From: a virus
Strand: one strand, 5' to 3'
DNA: 24,299 nucleotides
IMG/VR virus record: IMGVR_UViG_3300010148_000116
Span: 1-24,299 of that record
In this document: positions 1-7,652 of the stretch, in pieces
Position numbering within the stretch: position 1 is the first letter of the stretch
Layout: each line of letters opens with the position of its first letter
Notes under the pieces: model-generated
What the model was told of the DNA's origin: nothing
Seen by the model: the letters and a program-made list of their open reading frames with translations, nothing else
Database searches by the model: none
Translations under genes and position numbers: made by a program

Positions 1-11
1 GTAAAAGCCAT
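1..11 (-). CDS. Start of next fibre-region gene (partial, off left edge)
   Basis: An ATG at 11-9 overlaps the TAA stop of the upstream gene as TAATG, the junction type used repeatedly in this arm. Only the first three codons (Met-Ala-Phe) and part of a fourth lie in the window, so nothing can be said about its product. Its position after three fibre-related genes makes another tail or lysis gene plausible, but that is a guess. Confidence 0.45.
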
Positions 12-337
12 TATTCACTCTCCTTTGGATATTTTGTTTTGATTTCTTGTACTTTAGTCTGCCAAGCATCTAATCCATTTTCTGTAATGTATTCTATTTG
101 GTCTATCAAACTTCCGTATTCTTCTCTTCTTTGACCTCTAACAATGCTATTATCTTCTAAAGATTTTGCTTCACTTTCTAATGCGTCTAACTGTTCAGTT
201 GTTGGTTTTGCTTTATCAGTAGTTATCCATTCATTAATGGTTTCAACACCATTCTCATTTTTTTCAATTTCAACATCATCTTGTAAACTTACTTCTCTTC
301 CTAAATATGCTTGAATTTTATATCTTAACTGTGTCAT
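11..337 (-). CDS. Small fibre-associated hypothetical protein (108 aa)
   Basis: This acidic, Glu/Lys-rich protein has no signal peptide or membrane segment. Its C-terminal half contains an REEYGSLIDQIEYITENGLD stretch (residues about 71-90) followed by W-x-x-K and KTKYPK. I recognise that pattern from small proteins and fibre-protein C-termini encoded beside tail fibres in marine phages; this is recollection, not a search. The N-terminal third has predicted beta/charged character. It starts at ATG 337, overlapping the stop of the C1q fibre gene as ATGA, so translation is probably coupled to that gene. A role as a fibre-assembly helper or minor tail component fits the position, but no catalytic motif is visible and the function is unproven. 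Confidence 0.75.
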   Translation of the reverse strand: MTQLRYKIQAYLGREVSLQDDVEIEKNENGVETINEWITTDKAKPTTEQLDALESEAKSLEDNSIVRGQRREEYGSLIDQIEYITENGLDAWQTKVQEIKTKYPKESE

Positions 338-1176
338 GTTATTAATTTAAACCCCATAAAATTACTCCCTCCATCTGACTCTGTTCTAAGTTGACCAGCC
401 GCTGGAGCACAAACTTCAGCATGAGCAAAAGCTTCAACATAATCACTTGTGCCATTCATATCTAAGACAACTGAAATCTGTTGAGTTTGTGTTCTTATTT
501 TTTCACTTCTATAATCAGACCTTTGTTTTGCTACAGTAGAGCCATTCTTTTTAATTTTTATTCCAGCAATTTCCATACAACCACTACCTCCATTTTGGTC
601 TACATAAGCACTAGCTTGAAAGAAGTATTTCCCAGCGACATTTGGAGTAAAGCGATAATTTGTACTATTGTCGTAGCAATTAGAACTATCAAAAATTTCA
701 TTATTGTATTGGATTTTAACATCACCACCACCAGATAAACTTTGGTCTGCACTACTTTTGTAAGCGGCAAAAGCTGGAGTATTATCTCCACCTACAGTAG
801 CACTACCACCTAAACTAACAGCACTACCATTTAGTGTTATGGAACTGTTAGCAAGTTTAGAGTTTGCTATGCTTCCTGAAAGCATATCGTTTGTAACTGT
901 GCCTGTTGCTGGTGCTTGTGTGCTAGAAATTTTAGCTACATAAATACAAGTAACTTTATCTGCGGAAACCAGAGTATCTCCAAGAGTAATTCTTGTAGAC
1001 GAAGTTAATGACATTGTAGAATTTTCTTGAACTACTCCATTAACTAAAACGATAACGGAACTAAGAGAACTTATGCTTTGGTTTAAGTCAATATAGTTTT
1101 GCGTTAGTCCAGTGAAATACTGGTTAGCTTCTTGTGATATAAAACCACTTTGAGGTTTTGTGCCTAAATATGCCAT
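334..1176 (-). CDS. Tail fibre / receptor-binding protein with C1q-like C-terminus
   Basis: This 280-aa protein probably forms part of the host-recognition apparatus. Residues 1-80 start MAYLGTKPQSG and include IVLVNGVVQE, a small beta-sandwich pattern common at the N-termini of marine-phage fibre proteins. Residues 91-130 form a Ser/Thr/Gly/Asn-rich linker with NSKLANSSIT and LGGSAT motifs. Residues from about 134 to 280 look like a C1q/TNF-like trimeric head: PAFAAYKS near its start, then FTPNVAGKYFFQASAYV, alternating hydrophobic strands, and a terminal FMGFKLIT strand. Cysteines at about 167, 200 and 256 could stabilise the head. It follows a 107-aa protein gene after a single base and overlaps the next gene as ATGA. 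The C1q call rests on pattern recognition; the receptor is unknown. Confidence 0.8.
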   Translation of the reverse strand: MAYLGTKPQSGFISQEANQYFTGLTQNYIDLNQSISSLSSVIVLVNGVVQENSTMSLTSSTRITLGDTLVSADKVTCIYVAKISSTQAPATGTVTNDMLSGSIANSKLANSSITLNGSAVSLGGSATVGGDNTPAFAAYKSSADQSLSGGGDVKIQYNNEIFDSSNCYDNSTNYRFTPNVAGKYFFQASAYVDQNGGSGCMEIAGIKIKKNGSTVAKQRSDYRSEKIRTQTQQISVVLDMNGTSDYVEAFAHAEVCAPAAGQLRTESDGGSNFMGFKLIT

Positions 1177-1177
1177 G

Positions 1178-1501
1178 TTATGCTACGTCTGTTAATAATG
1201 AAACAATAACGTCAGCTGTGCCACTAGCATTATCACTCTTTGCTTTAATACTGCCACCAGAAGGAATTACTATCTTTCCATTAACACACTCTAAACTAGA
1301 TCCAACAGGTAAAGGAGCCCCTTTAACAATGTATCTATCGTTAGATCCATCATTTAATACAGCGTCTACATTTATAGCTGCTGTACCTGTGTTAGATATT
1401 AACAAACCTATTACAATTTGTTTATTAGAAGTTGTGCTTACCACAGTAGTTAAAGAGTTATTTGCTAAACTTGCGTCTGCTTGACTAAAATTATTTGCCA
1501 T
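1178..1501 (-). CDS. Small beta-rich tail-region protein (107 aa)
   Basis: This protein is rich in Val, Ile, Ser, Asn and Gly with alternating hydrophobic residues (IVIGLLISNTG, DRYIVKGAPLPVGSS, GKIVIPSGGSIKAKS), which suggests an all-beta, possibly Ig-like or jelly-roll fold of the kind used in virion decoration or fibre tips. No signal peptide, catalytic motif or membrane segment is visible. The start at 1501 is supported by an AGGAGA Shine-Dalgarno about 4 nt upstream, which overlaps the end of the preceding fibre gene. It lies between the T7-type fibre and the C1q fibre, so a structural or adhesion role is likely. I do not recognise a named family with confidence. Confidence 0.75.
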   Translation of the reverse strand: MANNFSQADASLANNSLTTVVSTTSNKQIVIGLLISNTGTAAINVDAVLNDGSNDRYIVKGAPLPVGSSLECVNGKIVIPSGGSIKAKSDNASGTADVIVSLLTDVA

Positions 1502-1508
1502 ATTTCTC

Positions 1509-3125
1509 CTAACCTAATGCGATTGCGAAAGGAATACTATTATCCGTTGCTGCAATCGTTAATGTTTCATTACCACTATCATTGTTTTCTGTAAATGTCA
1601 CATTTGTACCAGCTACTAATTTACCATTAAGAAAACCAGCAGTAGTATCATTAACAGATACTTTAGTTTTTACATCAGTATCAGCTGTTATAGTCTGCCA
1701 AGCAGAACCATCATAATATTTTAATGTATTTGAGCTTGTGTTAAATGCTAAATCACCAGCATCAAGACTAGAACTAGGATCACTAGAATCTACTCTATAT
1801 CTATCTGCAAAACTATTTACACCACTTACATTAGAAGCTACTGTATTTACGTTAGAAATAGATCCAGCTACTGTGCCAATATTAGAATTTGACCCAGCTA
1901 CTGTATTAACATTAGATATAGATCCAGCAACAGTATTAACATTACTAATTGATCCAGCAACATTACCTATATCAGTTGCATCGCTAGCAACAGCAGTAAC
2001 ATTACTAGCTATTCCAGCAACCGAAGTTACATCAGAACTAACACCAGCAACCGAAGTAACATTAGAAGCTATCCCAGCTACAGTTGTTACATTACTAGAT
2101 ATACCAGCAACAGTATTAATATTTGCCTGATTACTTGCAGAAACTGTGACTGTTTGCCAAGCTGATCCTGTATATACTTTTGTAGCATTTACAGTAGTAT
2201 CAAAAAATAAAGCACCTGTAATAAGAGCATCACCATCATTATCTGCAGATGGTTCAGAAGATTTTGCTCCTAAGTATCTATCATCAAAAGAATCAAAACT
2301 ATTAGCTGCCGAAGTTGCTGAACTTGCACTAGCTGTAGCACTATTTGCACTTGCTGTAGCAGAATTTGCAGAAGCAGTTGCACTATTTGCCGAAGCTGTT
2401 GCGCTTGTGGCTGCAGCATTTTGACTTGTTGTTGCAGAAGAAGCGTCAACAAGTAAAGACCATTTAGCAGAATCAGTATTAGTTGTTAATGGCTGTGATC
2501 CTGAACTTGTATGAGAAGTTAAAGCTATAAATATATTATTTGTACTAGTATCTTTTACAATATCTCTTTGAACATATGCAACACTTGATGACCAATTACC
2601 TTTGAATGTACCTATTTCTTGTGAAAATTCTAATCCATTACCAGCAGAATTTACTGTTAATAATTTATTAGCAACTAATTCAGGAAATGTAAGACCAAAT
2701 GCTGTAGATGTAGATGAAGAAGCTTTTGGACTTAAATTAATTTTTACTTCTGCTTGTTGTATTAATGCAACAATTTTATCTAATTCTGTATTAAGAGTTT
2801 CTATTGGAAATGTACCAGAAGTAGGAAAATCAGTAGTTCTTGCTATTGGTAAGTTTCTAAATATTGTATACTTATCTCCAGCAGTAGCACCAGATCCTAA
2901 AGTAATATTACCACCACCAGATTCACCAGCACCACTTACTGAATATTGTGATACTGAAGAAGGGCTTGCAGCTTTAGTTAAAGTAGAATCTACACCTCCT
3001 GAATTTGTATGTATAACAACTAAATCATCATCATTAAAAAATTCAAAAGGTACAGTAAATGCTGTTTGACTACTACTAGCAGTATATTGTACTCTAGAAG
3101 AAGTGTCTGATATTGTTATGCTCAT
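1509..3125 (-). CDS. T7-type tail fibre protein with decapeptide repeats
   Basis: This 538-aa fibre attaches to the tail and reaches toward the host. Residues 1-135 match the phage T7 gp17 N-terminal attachment domain pattern (VQYTASSSQTAFTVPFEFF, YTIFRNLPIARTTDFPTSG, ELDKIVALIQQAEVKI). Residues about 170-228 form a carbohydrate-module-like segment (FKGNWSSSVAYVQRDIV and KWSLLVD). Residues 241-275 are SATASAN heptads, an Ala-rich coiled-coil stalk. Residues about 338-437 hold ten tandem decapeptides of the type TVAGISSNVT. Two copies of a module DRY-(x)n-GSAWQT(V/I)T flank them (about 282-327 and 441-480). It overlaps the upstream core-protein stop as ATGA. The tip, residues about 485-538, is unlike the T7 tip, as expected for a host-specific part. 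Confidence 0.9.
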   Translation of the reverse strand: MSITISDTSSRVQYTASSSQTAFTVPFEFFNDDDLVVIHTNSGGVDSTLTKAASPSSVSQYSVSGAGESGGGNITLGSGATAGDKYTIFRNLPIARTTDFPTSGTFPIETLNTELDKIVALIQQAEVKINLSPKASSSTSTAFGLTFPELVANKLLTVNSAGNGLEFSQEIGTFKGNWSSSVAYVQRDIVKDTSTNNIFIALTSHTSSGSQPLTTNTDSAKWSLLVDASSATTSQNAAATSATASANSATASANSATASANSATASASSATSAANSFDSFDDRYLGAKSSEPSADNDGDALITGALFFDTTVNATKVYTGSAWQTVTVSASNQANINTVAGISSNVTTVAGIASNVTSVAGVSSDVTSVAGIASNVTAVASDATDIGNVAGSISNVNTVAGSISNVNTVAGSNSNIGTVAGSISNVNTVASNVSGVNSFADRYRVDSSDPSSSLDAGDLAFNTSSNTLKYYDGSAWQTITADTDVKTKVSVNDTTAGFLNGKLVAGTNVTFTENNDSGNETLTIAATDNSIPFAIALG

Positions 3126-6100
3126 CTAAGTCCTTTTTTCTCTACCTCATCAAATAATGAATCTAAAAACCATACATTCTGAAAAGGTAAAAGTCTACGC
3201 ACATTCCTAGCTGTATGATGATTGTACTTGCCTGTACCCCATGTCCATGCAATATCTCCTATATTTACTAATTGACTAGCACTTGGCCCAAGAACATCAG
3301 GAATTGGATTATTAAATAAATCTCTATATGTACCATATGGTTTTTTAGCTCCTAATAATGGTCTAAGACCTATTTCATTATTACCAACTCTTTCAATAGC
3401 ATTATTAATATCACTAAAAACACCACCTAAACCAGATCTATCAAATGCATCTACTACTTTTTGACCAAAAGGTTTTTTACTATAATCTCTATTAAATGCT
3501 TTTTGTCTAAATGAATCTACCATAGCTCCAGCTGCCATTAACAATAATACACCATTAAAGAAGTTAATATCTTTTTCTTGTAATCCTCTCATTAACATTC
3601 TTTGTGTACTTGCTATACCAAATTTTTTAAATTGTAATAATACACCACCAAGTTCTGTATTTGCCCATAAAGGAACATCACCTTTACTTGGAGTTACAAT
3701 ATCTATTCTTGCTTGTTTACCAATAGCACTATGAAATGCATCTGCTGCTTTTATAGCTTCAGGTGTTTGATCCCATGATTCTGTATTTGCAACACGCATA
3801 ACTTTATAAGAATCACCAATACTACTCCATGAATTAGCATTTTTACCATATCCATGTTTTTTATATTGTTTGTATATTTCTTTAGCTGTTACATCATCAA
3901 TACCTAAATTTCTAAGTCTAGCTAAATTTACTTTAGTAATTTTACCACCAGTAACTAATGCTTCTATTGATTCTAATGTTCTTGCGCCATTAAACATACC
4001 AGCAATAGTTTTTACACCAGTATTCCAAGGATTACTTAAATTTAAAAAAGTAAAATATAAATTACCTACTGAACTAACACCTCGTTCAAATTTATTAAAC
4101 ACACCAAAAGCATCGTCCATTCCATACATAGACATAGCTCTTTGACTTGTTGCCATATCTAATGCTTCACCACCTAACTGTGTAGTATTTTTACTCATTT
4201 TAAATGTTTCTTTAGCAAAACCTCCAGTCATAACTTCCCATGACATTTTAAATGTTTTGCCCATACCATTCATCATAACTAATCTAGCCACATCTACTGT
4301 TTGAGCTATACCAGTAAGCATAGTCATAGCATTATATAATTTACCAATACGAATACCTCTACTTAATGTTCTGTTTGGATCATTAGGTAATCCATATGTT
4401 CCTCTTACTAAAGAAATAGAAGCGTCAAGATCATTTAATATTTCATCACGTTGTTTAATTAATTTATCTTTTTCTTTTTTAGTAGCTGCTTGTTCTATAA
4501 GTTCATCATATTCATCAGCTATTTGTTTCATACCTACTCTATTACCTTTTTGAAAATTAGCACCATATCCCATAGGATCTCCAAATACTTTTGTAATTTC
4601 AATATCAGGTATTGTTTGGTTGTAATAAATTCTTTTTAAAATGTTTATATCTTTTTCTATAAAACCAGCATCAGCTAATATTCTATAATCTATATTTAAT
4701 TTTCTACTCATAAACCTAGCAGATATTCTATCTACTTTATTCATTAGTTGTGTTTCAATTAATTCTCTATCAAACTTGCTACTATTATGTTTTGATAATA
4801 ATTTTATTTTTTGTGCTATATTTTCAAATTCTATGTATGGTTGATATTGTTTAAAACTTTTTACAATATCATCTATTTCGTCTTGTGTTATATTTGGATT
4901 TTTATCTCTTAATGCTTTTGTTAATACAACTTTAAAATCATCAAATCTTCTAGTTATTTCATCTTTTTTAAACATTATATTTGTATATTTATCTTGTTTA
5001 AGAGAACCGTATTTATTTACATATTCTAATCTAGCTTCTAATTTTTCTAATTTAATATTTAAATCTTGTTTTTTTGTTTTATTTTTAGTTTTTTTAATAA
5101 AAAACTTAACAGCGTCTATCTGACTATTAATATAACTTTGTACTATTTTAAGTTCATCATATTCTCCACCAATAGCTTTATAAAAATCATCTAAACCTTT
5201 TGACGCTTCAATAACTTCATCTTCTACATCAGTTTTGCCAAATCTATAATCCCATATAGATTCTCTAAACTCTTTAGGATTCATAACTTTTTTATTATTA
5301 GTAAATTTTTTATCAAGATTTTTTTCCATAAATCCTTGTTGATTTACACCATTACGTTGTAAATATTTATTATATGCAGATTCTATTTTTTTTGTTGCTG
5401 TAAGAACAGTTGGTACATATCTTTTATAAATATTTCTTTCTATACTTTGACTTGTAATACCACCTTTAAAATTTTTAACTTGATACAAAGGGCCTTCTAA
5501 TACATTTTCAATAAATTCTTGTGCACTATTAGATCCATTTTTTAATACTCTAAATAAAGGATTAAATGGGCCTTGTTCTCCAAAAATACCCATACCAGTT
5601 GGTTGTATTTTATTTTCTGCTTGTAATTCTGTTTCAGTTTTTATTTTTGTACCTTTTGGTGCAGCAGCTCCAACAGTATATTTATTGTTAAATATTATGT
5701 CATCTGATTCATCTAATGCTTTTGCTAAATCATCAAATTTTTTACCAGAGTTAATTGGTAAATTAGGAAACATAGCTGGTATAACAAAACCACCAGCAGT
5801 AATTAAAGTTGTTTCTGCTATACTTCTTTCATCTGTAAACATTCTTTTAGACGCTTCTTCAGCAGCTACTATACCACCAAATCCACCAACAGTTTTTAAT
5901 TTACTTCCTGTCATTAAAAATTTACCAGCTTTTGTAAATACTAATAAAGATGATGGATCTGTTAATCCTCCTAAAATTCTACCAATAATGTAAGAAGGTG
6001 ATCCTTGTATTTGTTTTTGTTTTTTTATAAATTTATCTAATAAATGTTTAGTATGTTCTGGATTATTACTATGAATAAAATTACCTAAATAATTTGTAAA

Positions 6101-6343
6101 TCCTTCTAATTGTGGATCTGCAAAAACATTATATCCTGAATCATATTCATAGGTTTTGTTTTCATTCATTATATTTTTAGTAACAAATAAAGTTGCAAGA
6201 CCTAATGTATTTTCATCTGCCCAACCTGTACCTAAATTAATAGCTGCTTCTTTAAAATCTTGTAAAAAACTATTTTCATCAACAGGTCTAATTTCTTTAT
6301 AAGTTAAAAAAGATCTACCTGTACCTTTATTTATTTCAGGCAT
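3122..6343 (-). CDS. Very large internal virion (core) protein, T7 gp16-like
   Basis: This 1073-aa protein is the largest in the window and sits where T7-like phages encode the internal core protein that is ejected and forms a DNA channel across the envelope. The N-terminal region has Gly-rich hydrophobic stretches (about residues 120-160 and 180-195), and the middle (about 340-560) is Lys/Glu-rich and helical. The C-terminal part resembles podovirus core proteins: LLQFKKFGIASTQRMLMRG, FNGVLLLMAAGAMVDSF and the terminal LLPFQNVWFLDSLFDEVEKK. No transglycosylase motif is evident at the N-terminus, unlike T7 gp16; a lysozyme-like domain occurs in the preceding gene instead. It starts one base after the stop of that gene and ends in an ATGA overlap with the fibre. 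The coding DNA is extremely AT-rich. Confidence 0.82.
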   Translation of the reverse strand: MPEINKGTGRSFLTYKEIRPVDENSFLQDFKEAAINLGTGWADENTLGLATLFVTKNIMNENKTYEYDSGYNVFADPQLEGFTNYLGNFIHSNNPEHTKHLLDKFIKKQKQIQGSPSYIIGRILGGLTDPSSLLVFTKAGKFLMTGSKLKTVGGFGGIVAAEEASKRMFTDERSIAETTLITAGGFVIPAMFPNLPINSGKKFDDLAKALDESDDIIFNNKYTVGAAAPKGTKIKTETELQAENKIQPTGMGIFGEQGPFNPLFRVLKNGSNSAQEFIENVLEGPLYQVKNFKGGITSQSIERNIYKRYVPTVLTATKKIESAYNKYLQRNGVNQQGFMEKNLDKKFTNNKKVMNPKEFRESIWDYRFGKTDVEDEVIEASKGLDDFYKAIGGEYDELKIVQSYINSQIDAVKFFIKKTKNKTKKQDLNIKLEKLEARLEYVNKYGSLKQDKYTNIMFKKDEITRRFDDFKVVLTKALRDKNPNITQDEIDDIVKSFKQYQPYIEFENIAQKIKLLSKHNSSKFDRELIETQLMNKVDRISARFMSRKLNIDYRILADAGFIEKDINILKRIYYNQTIPDIEITKVFGDPMGYGANFQKGNRVGMKQIADEYDELIEQAATKKEKDKLIKQRDEILNDLDASISLVRGTYGLPNDPNRTLSRGIRIGKLYNAMTMLTGIAQTVDVARLVMMNGMGKTFKMSWEVMTGGFAKETFKMSKNTTQLGGEALDMATSQRAMSMYGMDDAFGVFNKFERGVSSVGNLYFTFLNLSNPWNTGVKTIAGMFNGARTLESIEALVTGGKITKVNLARLRNLGIDDVTAKEIYKQYKKHGYGKNANSWSSIGDSYKVMRVANTESWDQTPEAIKAADAFHSAIGKQARIDIVTPSKGDVPLWANTELGGVLLQFKKFGIASTQRMLMRGLQEKDINFFNGVLLLMAAGAMVDSFRQKAFNRDYSKKPFGQKVVDAFDRSGLGGVFSDINNAIERVGNNEIGLRPLLGAKKPYGTYRDLFNNPIPDVLGPSASQLVNIGDIAWTWGTGKYNHHTARNVRRLLPFQNVWFLDSLFDEVEKKGLR

Positions 6344-6344
6344 T

Positions 6345-7652
6345 TTATTCTTTAATTAAATTTGTGTATTGTCCATTTGACCAAGATAATATTAAATCAG
6401 CTCTTTTTTGATTTCTTAAAAAAATACCACCTTTGCCATCTTGTTGTGCAGCAATACCATCATTATACAATTCACCTAAAACACTTACTTCTCTTTCTTT
6501 ATATCCTTTTTCATTTTTTCTAAGAGCAATTCCATCTTTTGTATAACTACTAAATGTTCCTAAATATTTTTCATTACCTGTTTTTATGTAATTAGATAGT
6601 GCTTGTGTAAATGCTGGCCCAAGATAGGATCCTTGAAATTGCATATCTGTTAATGCCATAATTAAATATGAATTTTTTATTCCTGTAATATTATTACCTA
6701 AATTTTTCATTTTTTGTATAGCAATTTTTTTTGCTTCATTAATTTTTATATCAAATATTTCTTTGCTATCTTCATATTTTATTTTATTTTCTTTTTTAAT
6801 TAATTTATTAATATTATAACCTTTATTAATTAATTCTTTTTTTACAGTTTCATCATTTAAAGATAAACCCATTCCTATTGTCCAATCATTATTTCCTACT
6901 TCTGTTTCATATGCTTCTGGTTTAAATTTTCCACTTTCCTCCATATCAAAAATAAAGTTAAACATTATATCTGTATTTTGTAATCCTAATTTTCTATTTG
7001 ATTCTTCCGATTCATTTATTCTTTTTAAAACTTTTTGTGATTGTTCTTCCCAATTATCATAATTATAATCTAAGCCAGGTATTAAACTTGCTATATTTTC
7101 TGCTTGTTCTTTTCCAAAAGCATGAATATCATTTTGTATTTTAAATAAATTAAATCTTGTAAAATCTGCGATTGCACGTCTTGTGCTGCCTAAACCTCTA
7201 CGATCATATCCTTTTTTTCTTTCTTCAAAACCACTATTCCATTCATCTAAATATGCTTGTTCTCTAATTTTATCAGGACTTGATTCTAAATAATCAGGTT
7301 TTTTTCCTGAAAAATCATATGGTGCATATGTAGATGTTTCATTATTAGGATTTGGTATATCATAATATAATCCACTACCATCAAGATCAGCTTTAATATA
7401 ATATGTAGGTCTAGTTGCACTAGATGTTTTATCATAAACAAAACGTATTTTTTTATCATTGATCATATCAAATATATTTCTATCATCTAAAAAATCTTCT
7501 GTAATACCTAATTCATTTCTTGTTTTTTCATTCATACCCATAATACGATTTTGTATAGTTTTAACCATATCAGTTTTAATTTCATCTTCAGTCATATAAC
7601 GACTATATTCTTGCATTATTGGTCTTTCTACTAAATCTACCATATTATTCAT
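6345..7652 (-). CDS. Internal virion protein with C-terminal lysozyme-like domain
   Basis: From ATG 7652 this is a 435-aa protein. The first 220 residues are polar and helical, as expected of an internal core protein. From about residue 229 to the end it resembles phage (GH24/T4-type) lysozymes: Glu238/Glu239 followed by WTIGMGLSL (Thr258), then SYLIMALTDMQFQGS, which recalls the ALINMVF helix of T4 lysozyme, and NQKRADLIL near the end. This would let the virion cut peptidoglycan during entry. The start is uncertain. An in-frame ATG at 7721 would add a hydrophobic 23-residue N-terminus, but that stretch lies inside the preceding gene in another frame and has only a poor Shine-Dalgarno. ATG 7652 (8-nt overlap) or 7643 (next to the stop) fits the compact layout better. 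The catalytic spacing differs from T4 lysozyme, so the enzyme call is moderate. Confidence 0.78.
   Translation of the reverse strand: MNNMVDLVERPIMQEYSRYMTEDEIKTDMVKTIQNRIMGMNEKTRNELGITEDFLDDRNIFDMINDKKIRFVYDKTSSATRPTYYIKADLDGSGLYYDIPNPNNETSTYAPYDFSGKKPDYLESSPDKIREQAYLDEWNSGFEERKKGYDRRGLGSTRRAIADFTRFNLFKIQNDIHAFGKEQAENIASLIPGLDYNYDNWEEQSQKVLKRINESEESNRKLGLQNTDIMFNFIFDMEESGKFKPEAYETEVGNNDWTIGMGLSLNDETVKKELINKGYNINKLIKKENKIKYEDSKEIFDIKINEAKKIAIQKMKNLGNNITGIKNSYLIMALTDMQFQGSYLGPAFTQALSNYIKTGNEKYLGTFSSYTKDGIALRKNEKGYKEREVSVLGELYNDGIAAQQDGKGGIFLRNQKRADLILSWSNGQYTNLIKE

Noticed and set aside
2270-2424. CRISPR-like or tandem DNA repeat in the fibre gene
   Set aside because: The repeats are in-frame codon repeats for SATASAN heptads with no spacer-like unique segments.
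1738-3069. Long open frames on the plus strand opposite the tail fibre
   Set aside because: They are antisense shadows of the repeat-rich fibre gene, have Ala/Leu/Thr-biased low-complexity products, lack ribosome binding sites and oppose a well-supported gene.
5685-5993. Plus-strand frame with hydrophobic product opposite the large core gene
   Set aside because: It lies antisense in an extremely AT-rich gene and has no Shine-Dalgarno or recognisable domain.
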